Source: Termitomyces sp. T153
Taxonomy: Eukaryota > Basidiomycota > Agaricomycetes > Agaricales > Lyophyllaceae
NCBI GenBank assembly: GCA_018296165.2
Contig: JACKQL020000275.1
Span: forward strand, 1-19,266
Reading direction: 5' to 3'
Length of the DNA stretch: 19,266 nt
Both the position numbers and the translations under genes were made by a program. Of this stretch, positions 9,441-16,926 are shown in pieces; the stretch's first letter is position 1; the number at the start of each line of letters is the position of its first letter. The notes beneath the pieces are model-generated. The model saw nothing but the letters and a program-made list of their open reading frames with translations. It was not told where the DNA came from and did no database searches.

Positions 9441-9512
9441 GACTTTGGAGTGATCATGCTGTTAATGCCACTAGCATAAGTGTAGTAAATGATACTGACA
9501 CCAGGTACATTC
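9441..9512 (-). pseudogene. pol: Copia-2 protease, C-terminal end (split by nested insertion)
   Basis: The minus strand reads MYLVSVSFTTLMLVALTA, the segment that follows the GKFKNGM block located at 16927-16950 on the other side of the insertion. The first five bases of target duplication CATTC (9508-9512) mark the break. Confidence 0.75.
9508..9512. repeat. Target site duplication of LTR-A, left copy (CATTC)
   Basis: CATTC lies directly left of the TGTCA end of LTR-A and recurs at 16922-16926 directly right of its other end. Five bases is the usual duplication for LTR elements. Confidence 0.92.
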
Positions 9513-9959
9513 TGTCACAACCCATTCCCTGAAGCCCTGTACACCGCCTGACAGACCCCCGCTCCCCCGGAACCCCCCCCCCCCAACACTTCGTCGAACT
9601 TCCCCAGCACTCTACGCCTACTCTGGCTAACTCCAACACATTCTTGGCTAACTCCAACAGCCTTCTGGCCAACTCCAACGTCTTCCCCGCAGCCACCAGC
9701 GACTCCCCTGGACTTCCTGAGCCCCTGGGACCACTCCCCTGCCATGCCTGACCCCATTACACATCATCAACTCGACACCCTGGCTCCCCCGACTTACCCT
9801 GGGTATCACAACAGCCTTGGAATGGACCACGTCACAATTGATCCCATCAACATATCAACACGGCCCGCCCTCTGGTCGTTACTAACACCCGTCGACTCCA
9901 TCGAGCTCCACCAAGCCCCGCCACCACAGCCGATGTCCCTGGAGCTCTTCAGTAGTCAG

Positions 9960-9966
9960 TATATAA
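9960..9966 (+). promoter_or_regulatory. TATA box of LTR-A
   Basis: TATATAA in the same place as in the other three LTRs. The downstream leader start differs by one base from the conserved 12-mer (AGTCTTGAGATT). Confidence 0.6.
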
Positions 9967-10557
9967 GACATAGAGTAGCTCCTCATACTCTAGTCTTGAG
10001 ATTACTTATCTATCTATCTACCTTTCTGATGCATTTCTGATTGTTTCTTCTCATGTTTTGTGTCCTGTGTCTCATTTTTCTTATTCTCAGTCTCCCAGTC
10101 TTATCTCGTCTCTGTTCCATTATCTTTTTGTTATCATTCTGTGTCTCTGCCTGAATCTATTCTCATTCTCATCTTGTCTTCGTCTCATTTTGTTTGACTC
10201 CGTCTCGTCCCGTTGATTCTGTCTATTGTGTTCAAGTCCTCTCGACCATAACATCCTCACGAACTCCGCAGTTATGATTACAAACCTCCAACACTCATTA
10301 CCAACCCCGGACCCTGCTATACACTCAGCTCCAAACCCCATCAACCCCTGTTGATCCCCCATCAGAACTCTGGCTCCGCTCCTGTCATCTGCATAGCCTC
10401 CACCTCCTCCACACCCGCAATACTCACACATGGACTTATGCCTGAACCCCACCAAGCCCATCCCCCTTCCCCACAACTCATCCTCTACTCCTCCAGACCT
10501 TCCCGGACTTGCTCGGATCAATTTCCCCTGACTATTCTCACAAGTCCCCAGTGTTTG

Positions 10558-10562
10558 GAATA
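10558..10562. repeat. Target site duplication of the full element, left copy (GAATA)
   Basis: GAATA lies directly left of the 5' LTR and recurs at 16822-16826 directly right of the 3' LTR. Joining LTR-A across one copy restores an uninterrupted alignment to LTR-B around GTTTGGAATACCTCCGAGTG. Confidence 0.95.
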
Positions 10563-11007
10563 TGTCACGACCCGTCCCCTGAACCCCCGCATGTCGTCCA
10601 TCAACCCCCCAAACCCCCAAAAAACCCCCGACGCTCCGCCGAACTTCCGCCCATGCCCTGCGCCTATTTCGGCTAACTCCGACGCCTCCCCAGCTAACTC
10701 CGACGGCCCCCTGGCCAACTTCAGTGCCTTCCCCGCAGCCACTGACACTTACCCTGGGTCTCCTGAATCCCGAGAACCACCCCCGCTGTTCCCAATCTTT
10801 GCCACCCATCATCAACTCAACACCCTGGTTCCTTTGACCTATTCCGGAGTATCACGACAACCTCGGGGCGACCCACATTCCCCAATGATCCCATCAACGT
10901 ATCAGCACAGCCCAATCCTCAATTGCAACCAACACCCGCCCACTCCGTCGAGCTCCGCCAAGCCCCGCCGCCACAGCCGACGTACCCCAAAGTTCTCCGG
11001 TAGTCAG

Positions 11008-11014
11008 TATATAA
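11008..11014 (+). promoter_or_regulatory. TATA box of the 5' LTR
   Basis: TATATAA inside a block conserved in all four LTRs. The conserved leader 12-mer AGTCTTGATATT begins exactly 32 bases after the first T of the box here and in LTR-C and LTR-D, a normal TATA-to-start distance. Confidence 0.75.
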
Positions 11015-11039
11015 GCTGTTGAGTAGCTCTTTGTACTCT

Positions 11040-11051
11040 AGTCTTGATATT
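11040..11051 (+). promoter_or_regulatory. Predicted transcript 5' end, complementary to the primer binding site
   Basis: AGTCTTGATATT is the exact reverse complement of AATATCAAGACT at 11711-11722, just after the LTR. If transcription starts at 11040, the first 12 bases of the RNA can pair with the primer site, as in Tf1-type self-priming. The next base gives a G-U pair (11052 with 11710). Confidence 0.65.
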
Positions 11052-11120
11052 GCTTAACGTTACCTATGGTCTGATTGTTTCCTTCTCGTGTTTCATGTTT
11101 CGTGTTTTGTGTCTCATTTT

Positions 11121-11158
11121 CTTATCTCAGTCTCCTGGTCTTATCTCAGTCTCCCGGT
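11121..11158 (+). repeat. Two 19-bp leader repeats in LTR-B
   Basis: Unit CTTATCTCAGTCTCCTGGT or CCCGGT variant, two copies, in the transcribed part of the LTR. LTR-C also has two, LTR-D four, and LTR-A about one. Confidence 0.9.
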
Positions 11159-11710
11159 CTTGTCTTGTCTCCATTTCGTTATTGTTCTTGCTATTGTTTC
11201 ATATCTCTACTCGAATCTACTCTTGTTCCATATCAACCCCATCCCATTTCATCTGACGCTGTCTCGGTGACTCCGTCTGGCCATGTGCCCAAGCCCTTGT
11301 CAACCTAAACGACCTCACAAACTCCGCAATTACAATTACGAACCCCGACACTCCTTCACCAGGTCCGAACCTTGCTCTTCGCTCGGTCCCAGACTCCATC
11401 AACTCCAAATGATCTCCCATCAAACCCCGGCTCCGTTCCCATTGATCACACAGCCACCTACCCCTTCGCTTCCGCAAATCTCCCATACGGTCTTCTGCCT
11501 GAACCCCGCCAAGACTGTCTCATTTCCTTGCAATCCGACTTCTCTGGACCTCCCCGGATCTGTCTGGATCACATCCCACCAACTATCCGCACCAGCCATC
11601 AGTGCCCGGAATGTTTTCGAGTGTTCGGTTACCAGTGCAAGGGGATCATGCCCGCCTAGTAAGGACTCGCCCAGTGCAGCTGAGCCCCCAAGGTCAGCGG
11701 AACCTGACAT

Positions 11711-11722
11711 AATATCAAGACT
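11711..11722 (+). promoter_or_regulatory. Self-complementary primer binding site
   Basis: AATATCAAGACT lies one base after the TGACA end of the 5' LTR, the position where a tRNA-complementary site (usually starting TGG) is normally found. It is instead the exact complement of the predicted transcript 5' end at 11040-11051. A chance match of 12 bases at these two defined positions is unlikely. Confidence 0.7.
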
Positions 11723-11741
11723 CTACCTTACCCCGTCTGTG

Positions 11742-12765
11742 ATGCCCGCATTATCTCCACACACACGATCAAATAACTCTGATGTCTATGGTCTACCCGT
11801 GCCTGGAAACCCTTATGGTTCATATGGCCCTGCCCAATTTGCCGAGGCACATTGAGTTGCGGATCTGACACCAAACGTCCCCTCCGCTCCAGTTACATTC
11901 ATACAACAGCTCCCCCCACGGACACCCTCCCCAACTCACACCCAACCTCCAACCCCTCGCGCAAACCATCAAATCATCTCCCACCCCACTCTTACCCTCT
12001 CCACCAACTCCGTTCTCTCGCACAAAGTTGACCCCGACATCACCCAAAGAACAACATCCTAAAACCTGGCGACCATCTGACCAAACAAGCAACAATGTCT
12101 CCAGCACTGCGCCAACCCTCCGACCAAAATAACGCCAACCCGCCGTGGAACAGTCACCCACTGTGCGAGGATTGCCAGCTATGAAGAGACCACTGAGAAC
12201 GCGCTTCCCCGAAGCCCGCCTGTGGATCCACTGACCCACTAGCAACCCCGCAGACCAATGAACGCGACTAATCACCAACAACATCACCAAACCCTACTAT
12301 TGACCCCCTCCCGAGGAACTATGCCCTCTGACAACTAGCCCCGAAACCACCAAAATCAAGCTCGACCCAACAACCCCAACAACAGAACAAGAACCTCAGA
12401 CCTAGGCTACGCTCCAATCCCAGGACCGGCTTCCGGACCTTGGTCGACTCGGCCGTCACCTCTGCCCAACAAATGAAGGGGCCCCGACACCTCCAACCCA
12501 ACCCTGACAATCCCAGCACAAGACCGAGACATCCCCGAGCTTCTAGACGTTAATGAGGAGAACCACGGTACCCCACTCCCAACAAGGGACAACTCCGGAC
12601 CACGCCGCTATTTCAACACATCCTCCCACACAATCCGGAACCCCCGACAACGAGGACCCTGGATGCCAAACCTCCCCGCATGCCACCCCCAAACCCAAAC
12701 TCCACCACCAGACTCCGCCACCTCCCACAAAGGAATCCCCAGCATAGGAGCCACCCCGAACTAAC
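11742..12765 (+). pseudogene. Possible gag remnant, unproven
   Basis: An ATG at 11742, 20 bases after the primer site, opens a frame reading MPALSPHTRSNNSDVYGLP. It can be followed to about 12765 with roughly eight stops, several of which could come from CGA or TGG by transition. Position fits a gag, and the Pro/Ser/Thr-rich start is common in fungal gags. No conserved gag motif was found, and the C-rich composition lowers stop frequency by itself, so this could be non-coding. Confidence 0.2.
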
Positions 12766-14169
12766 TATAGGAAAAAGGACCCTATACGAAGTAGTTCCCT
12801 AAGTACTCTAAATTCGCTGACATGTTCATATAAGGGAGGGAGAAGCCCCACCACCACCCAGAAAACAACGATCGGCCGTTTAAGCGACCTGACGACCCAA
12901 AGGGCACATGCTCCAATATCCTCAAAGGACCCCCCCCACCTGGCTCGACGACCCAAACAACCCCGCGCCAGCCCAAAACTGCCCGACCCAGACCCCTCCA
13001 AACCCTTCAACACAGCTCCAGACCCTGGCGACACAACTCCAGGGCCTCCACTCCGACCACGACATTTGATCAAGAGAACTCACGGCGCCAGCAATGATGC
13101 CCTGGTAGCCCCAACTCCGCAACATAAATCACCACCCGCTCTGAATCCCGCCCCTATGCCGGAATATGTCCGTCGAACAGGGACCACGTCATCGGAGCAT
13201 CCAGAAAAGTGAGCGGTGCCTCTCCCCACTGCCACCCCCACACTTGCAACAATCTCCGGGCCGCTCCGGAACACAAATGAAGAGTTGCCTTGACCCTGCC
13301 GCGACTCCCGGGGAGCCCCACTCCAGTGCCTCCCCGCAACTGACCTCCCCGCTGCCCCAACAACCATGAACAACCAACAAACCCCCACCGAGTGACCCTT
13401 GTGTTGACTCCGGGACCACCCACTTCTTCCCCGATGAAGGAACCACCAAACCCCAAACCCCCAAACTCGAGGGAATATCAGAAATACGTAAGACCCCTCT
13501 GCCTGTCTCGGGACTTACCTTTGGTGAGGAAAGCAATGTCACGTAGATGATCCGGAACCCCAAATCACGGCCCCAGACCCCAAAGGAACTGGTCGGGACT
13601 GATCACCCTGCATCCTGCCCCCTCGGTCATCAACACTCCGGAGCACACCAAAGCACCACTCGAAACATGCCCACCCACAGACGCAACACTCCGGAACACA
13701 ACCCCAACCCGGACCAACTATGCCATGAGGACGAACCTCACCTCACCGAACCCCGCCAGTGAAGAAGGCCCCGCTGCCTTTGCCACCAGTGCCGGCATAA
13801 GGGCCAGATCACGGGAAGACCTCCGTTTCCCCCACCAACCGCACTGCCAAGAAAACCCAAGCCCCAAACCCGCTGGGCACCGTGAAAGATTCGAAGGCCC
13901 ACCCTCCGATACCAATATGGCGCATGTCCCAGCCACAGACAAAAGAAAACCCCTACACCCCTGGTCAGAATTTCCGAGAATCGAACTCAATAACACCGCC
14001 CGAAATGCCACAGAACTCCACCGGAGAACTCCCACCACCCCCACTGAACCTCGGGAGCCCCCCCTGCGATGCCCCGCCCCGTCCCGACAAACCCCGGGAC
14101 TAGCCAGCACAGACGGCACTAGCGGGCGTAACCCCCGCCTCTGGATTCACTAGGGATTCAACTCCCTCT
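12766..14169 (+). other. C-rich element interior without recognisable coding sequence
   Basis: The plus strand is C- and A-rich and G-poor. All frames have stops, and none gives protease, RT, RNase H or integrase motifs. A block reading CHQCRHKGQITGRP (13781 onwards) has CX2CX3G spacing like a zinc knuckle but lacks the His and last Cys. Long overlapping minus-strand frames (for example 13718-14119) have no recognisable domain. Confidence 0.5.
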
Positions 14170-14249
14170 CACACCCCTGTGTGTTTCGCTTACTTCGCCC
14201 TCATACAAACTAAAACCTCACTTCACATGCCCAGGGACCAAGAAAAGGG

Positions 14250-14290
14250 CATGTTCGCATACAAAAAAAATTATATATACAAAAGGCGAG
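14250..14290. promoter_or_regulatory. AT-rich TATA-like island between element interior and antisense gene
   Basis: An A8 run followed by ATTATATATAC stands out in an otherwise GC-rich interior. It lies just past the stop codon of the antisense gene. It could serve as a terminator/poly(A) region for the antisense transcript or as a plus-strand TATA box. The sequence alone does not decide. Confidence 0.3.
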
Positions 14291-14639
14291 GGAGGCAGCA
14301 AGTCCAAGAGCAGCAAGGAGCAAGGCCCGCACCCATCTCACTCCCTCCCCGGACCCCCCGGCAACCCAACCCCCAGGTTGACTTCCATCTGGGCCCGCAC
14401 CACTGCTAAGACCTCCACCAACCCCAGCAGTGCCTCCCCCACGTCAGCCGCCACCTCCCACCACGACCCCGGGGCCACTGCATTGCGTCGCCGATGCCCC
14501 ACCAACAACCTCTCCAATCGCGCCATCCCCTGCTGCAACTCCAGAGGCTGAACTGTGGACCCCTGCGTCAACCCATCCTGAATTGACGCGAACGCCGTGG
14601 AGGCACCGTCCAAGAGGACCCAATGCTCCTGCACCCAGC

Positions 14640-14694
14640 CTAAACCCAGAAAATGAACCATCAGTAACAAACGGAGGAACGGGAGACAACTCAC
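14640..14694 (-). other. Intron 2 of the antisense gene
   Basis: On the minus strand it begins GTGAGTTG and ends GGGTTTAG, 55 bp. Removal joins GRTGIL-R to WVQEHWVLLDG in frame, with the Arg codon split by the intron. Confidence 0.7.
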
Positions 14695-15300
14695 GAAGGA
14701 TTCCCGTGCGCCCCAAAGCGGCCTTGTTGGCCAACCAGTCCTCCCTCCGCCTCGCCACCTCCAGCTCCACCCACAGCGCATCCCCCTCCGGAGCTCGTCC
14801 CTGCCCCTCCGCCTCCCCCACAGGCTGCCCCTCCATCTGCGTCAGACGCTCCCGCAAGCCCCGCACCTCTAACGCTTGCTCCGTCGCCACGCGCACCGAA
14901 GTGTTCCTCTCCTGCTCCATCGCTTCTTTCTCCGTCTGCGCCACATCACGATCCTCCCTCGCCTGTCAGAGCTCACCCTCCCGTACTGCCAACGACGTTG
15001 TCAAAGCCTCCACCTGCTTGCAAAGAAAGACCTCTGTGATCGAAGGAATAGGCGCGGGGGGACTTGACAACCGTCCTGAGGGAATGCCCGGGGTAGGGGA
15101 AAAAAGGGAAGACTCCGGAGGCCCCGCCGATGACTCGCGCCCACGCAGCCTCTTGCTGGGTCCCGCCCCCGAGGGTGGGGAGGCTCGACGCTTCCCCCGA
15201 ACCACCGCTGAGGATGCCCCCTTCCCCTTTGGCAATGCAGGACGAAACTTGGTCCGTTTCGGAACCCCCGGAAAATCCACCACCACCACCACGGACGACT

Positions 15301-15349
15301 CTACAAAGCCCCGTCAATCATCCCAAAAAGAAAAGTCAACATCACTTAC
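15301..15349 (-). other. Intron 1 of the antisense gene
   Basis: On the minus strand it begins GTAAGTG and ends CTTTGTAG, 49 bp. Removal keeps the frame from ASVRDQS into SSVVVVVDFPG. Without removal the frame stops within a few codons. Confidence 0.7.
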
Positions 15350-15666
15350 GACTCTGGTCCCTGACGCTAGCATGGCACCGACGCTCAAACTCCTCCCCCC
15401 CACTGTCGTACACCACCACCTCGTCCGAATCAGCAGGAGGGACTACTGGAACGCTGGGGGAAGACATGACAAAATTTGAGAAATTCCAGGGTACGTCCAA
15501 AGCTTTTAATTGATTGAGGAGAACCCTGACGAAGCGGCGGCTGCGCTTCAACTTTGTCTCCCACGCCGCTATCACTTGCTGCGGGTTGATCAATATTGCT
15601 CGGCTTTGACTCCCATGCCCCGCCGATCCCCGTCCTGCTCCCCGCGTCTCAAAGGGTCTTGACGCT

Positions 15667-15679
15667 GAAGGAGGGGTGA
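15667..15679 (+). promoter_or_regulatory. Polypurine tract of the full element
   Basis: GAAGGAGGGGTGA lies directly before the TGTCACG end of the 3' LTR. It is purine except for one T, and is the expected start of plus-strand cDNA. It fixes the element's orientation as plus. Confidence 0.85.
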
Positions 15680-16124
15680 TGTCACGACCCATCCCCTGAA
15701 CCCCCGCACATCGTCCATCAACCCCCCGAACCCCCAAAAAACCCCCGACGCTCTGCCAAACTTCCGCCCATGCCCTGCGCCTATTTCGGCTAACTCCGAC
15801 GCCTCCCCAGCTAACTCCGACGGCCCCCTGGCCAACTTCAGTGCCTTCCCCGCAGCCACTGACACTTACCCTGGGTCTCCCAAACCCCGAGAACCACCCC
15901 CGCTGTTCCCAATCTTTGCCACCCATCATCAACTCAACACCCTGGTTCCTCCGACCTATTCCGGAGTATCACGACAACCTCGGGGCGACCCGCGTTCCCC
16001 AATGATCCCATCAACGTATCAGCACAGCCCAATCCTCAATCGCAACCAACACCCGCCCACTCCGTCGAGCTCCGCCAAGCCCCGCCGCCACAGCCGACGT
16101 ACCCCAAAGTTCTCCGGTAGTCAG

Positions 16125-16131
16125 TATATAA
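16125..16131 (+). promoter_or_regulatory. TATA box of the 3' LTR
   Basis: TATATAA with the same 32-base spacing to AGTCTTGATATT (16157-16168) as in LTR-B and LTR-D. In a 3' LTR it could drive transcription into flanking DNA. Confidence 0.7.
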
Positions 16132-16231
16132 GCCATTGAGTAGCTCTTCGTACTCTAGTCTTGATATTGCTTAACGTTACCTATGGTCTGATTGTTTCCT
16201 TCTCGTGTTTTGTGTTTTGTGTTTTGTTTCC

Positions 16232-16269
16232 CTTATCTCAGTCTCCCGGTCTTATCTCAGTCTCCCGGT
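16232..16269 (+). repeat. Two 19-bp leader repeats in LTR-C
   Basis: Two copies of CTTATCTCAGTCTCCCGGT, same position as in LTR-B. Confidence 0.9.
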
Positions 16270-16821
16270 CTTGTCTTGTCTCCATTTCGTTATCATTCTT
16301 GTTATCGTTTCGTATCTCTACTCGAATCTACTCTTGTTCCATATCAACCCCATCCCATTTCGTCTGACGCTGTCTCGGTGACTCCGTCTGGCCATTGTGC
16401 CCAAGCCCTCGTCAACCTAAACGACCTCACAAACTCCGCAATTACGATTACGAACCCCGACACTCCTTCACCAGGTCCGAACCTTGCTCTTCGCTCGGTC
16501 CCGGACTCCATCAACTCCAAATGATCTCCCATCAAACCCCGGCTCCGTTCCCATTGATCACACAGCCGCCTACCCCTTCGCTTCCGCAAATCTCCCATAT
16601 GGTCTTCTGCCTGAACCCCGCCAAGACTGTCTCGTTTCCTCGCAATCCAACTTCTCCGGACCTCCCCAGATCCGTCCAGATCACATCCCACCAACTATCC
16701 GCACCAGCCATCAGTGCCCGGAACGTTTTCGAGTGTTTGGTTACCAGTGCAAGGGGATCACGCCCGCCTAGTAAGGACTCGCCCAGTGCAGCTGAGCCCC
16801 TGAGGTCAGCGGAACCTGACT

Positions 16822-16826
16822 GAATA
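16822..16826. repeat. Target site duplication of the full element, right copy (GAATA)
   Basis: Identical to 10558-10562 and directly after the end of LTR-C. Confidence 0.95.
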
Positions 16827-16921
16827 CCTCCGAGTGCCTGGTTGTCAGTGCAGGGAGTCATGTCCGCCTAGTAAGGACTCGCCCAGTGTAGCTGAGCCCC
16901 CGTGGTCAGCGGAACCTAACA
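16827..16921 (+). mobile_element. LTR-A, right part of the split solo LTR
   Basis: These 95 bases repeat the tail of the family LTR (CGAGTG, GTCCGCCTAGTAAGGACTCG, GTCAGCGGAACC) and end CCTAACA. They look at first like a tandem duplication of the LTR-C tail. However, they align as the continuation of 9513-10562 and are followed by CATTC, the LTR-A target duplication. Confidence 0.93.
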
Positions 16922-16926
16922 CATTC
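16922..16926. repeat. Target site duplication of LTR-A, right copy (CATTC)
   Basis: Matches 9508-9512. Copia-2 sequence resumes after it. Confidence 0.92.

Larger units (their letters stand above)
6268..9512 (-). mobile_element. Copia-2: degenerate Ty1/copia retrotransposon, 3' part
   Basis: The minus strand runs from protease (9512) through integrase, linker, reverse transcriptase and RNase H to the 3' LTR at 6268. The element is interrupted at 9512 by the nested LTR insertion and resumes at 16927. Reading across that gap, the protease segment ending KFKNGM continues with YLVSV, so both parts belong to one element. Its protease and gag differ from Copia-1, so it is a different family. Many stops, frameshifts and a 97-bp internal duplication show it is long dead. 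Confidence 0.9.
9513..10562 (+). mobile_element. LTR-A, left part of a solo LTR split by a later insertion
   Basis: It begins TGTCACAACCC and matches the other family LTRs along its length, with a TATATAA box at 9960-9966 and the leader start AGTCTTGAGATT. It is cut at 10562 by the TGTCACG end of the full element and resumes at 16827-16921. Together the two parts make 1145 bp, equal to a full LTR. With CATTC on both outer flanks and no internal element sequence, it was a solo LTR, formed by LTR-LTR recombination, before the second element landed. It is the most diverged of the four LTRs. It carries a C12 run at 9573-9584 and a short TATC repeat near 10007. Confidence 0.93.
10563..11709 (+). 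repeat. LTR-B, 5' long terminal repeat of the full element (1147 bp)
   Basis: It starts TGTCACGACCC and ends GGAACCTGACA with inverted ends TGTCA/TGACA. It contains C-rich tracts near the start, a TATA box at 11008-11014, a predicted transcript start at 11040 and two 19-bp leader repeats at 11121-11158. Over the first roughly 480 bases I count 17 differences from LTR-C, all transitions. The minus-strand open frames here (for example 10120-10815) follow from the GC-rich composition and are not supported as genes. Confidence 0.95.
14338..15467 (-). pseudogene. Antisense three-exon gene for a basic coiled-coil protein, one stop codon
   Basis: Minus-strand exons 15350-15467, 14695-15300 and 14338-14639, joined at two GT...AG introns, give exactly 342 codons in one frame (118+606+302 nt). 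The protein starts MSSPSVPVVPPADSDEVVVY, then has an acidic patch, a Lys/Arg-rich region (GKRRASPPSG, SKRLRGRESS) that could be a nuclear signal, and a long charged helix likely to form a coiled coil (EVRGLRERLTQMEGQ). The C-terminal domain includes WVQEHWVLLDGASTAFASIQ and GHRRRNAVAPGSWWEVAAD. One TGA (14966-14968) interrupts the coiled coil where CGA (Arg) would fit. I know no functional family for it. Codon use fits real coding sequence (mostly G/C at third positions). The frame stays open upstream of the chosen ATG through the LTR border to 15932, so the true start is uncertain. A captured host gene or an element-specific accessory gene are both possible. Confidence 0.65.
10563..16821 (+). 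mobile_element. Complete LTR retrotransposon, apparently non-autonomous (LARD-like), 6259 bp
   Basis: Two LTRs (10563-11709 and 15680-16821), a polypurine tract before the right LTR, a primer site after the left LTR and a five-base target duplication define the element, plus orientation. The interior is 3970 bp. I find no protease, reverse transcriptase, RNase H or integrase motif in it in any frame, so it probably depends on a relative's proteins, like large retrotransposon derivatives. A spliced antisense gene occupies 14338-15467. LTR termini TGTCA/TGACA and self-complementary priming suggest a Ty3/Gypsy relative of the Tf1/sushi kind, but without pol this is an inference. Confidence 0.9.
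15680..16821 (+). repeat. LTR-C, 3' long terminal repeat of the full element (1142 bp)
   Basis: It starts TGTCACGACCC and ends CCTGACT, one base off the expected TGACA, directly followed by target duplication GAATA. TATA box at 16125-16131, leader 12-mer at 16157-16168, two 19-bp repeats at 16232-16269. It is very similar to LTR-B, with differences that look like transitions only in the part compared. An antisense frame continuous with the first exon of the antisense gene runs into it as far as 15932. Confidence 0.95.

Noticed and set aside
10120..10815. Long minus-strand open frame in LTR-A/B, similar frames in LTR-C and LTR-D
   Set aside because: It spans the junction of two nested LTRs, lacks any recognisable domain, and follows from the C-rich plus strand, in which the antisense has few stops. 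The part continuous with the antisense gene in LTR-C is noted separately.
12770..12840. Gypsy reverse transcriptase start (FPKYSKFADMF resembles the segment before RT)
   Set aside because: Only about ten residues match. There are stops on both sides and no following RT motif in any frame.
13721..13880. Zinc knuckle of a Gypsy gag
   Set aside because: CHQCRHKGQITGRP has CX2CX3G spacing but Gln instead of His and Pro instead of the last Cys, and no other gag feature nearby.
14430..15479. 349-codon plus-strand open frame, longest in the window
   Set aside because: It is Pro/Ser/Thr-rich low complexity and lies opposite the antisense coiled-coil gene, whose introns and domains are more convincing. 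Most likely a shadow.
16822..16921. Tandem duplication of the 3' LTR tail in LTR-C
   Set aside because: The segment is the right end of the older LTR-A. It continues the alignment broken at 10562 and is bounded by GAATA and CATTC target duplications.
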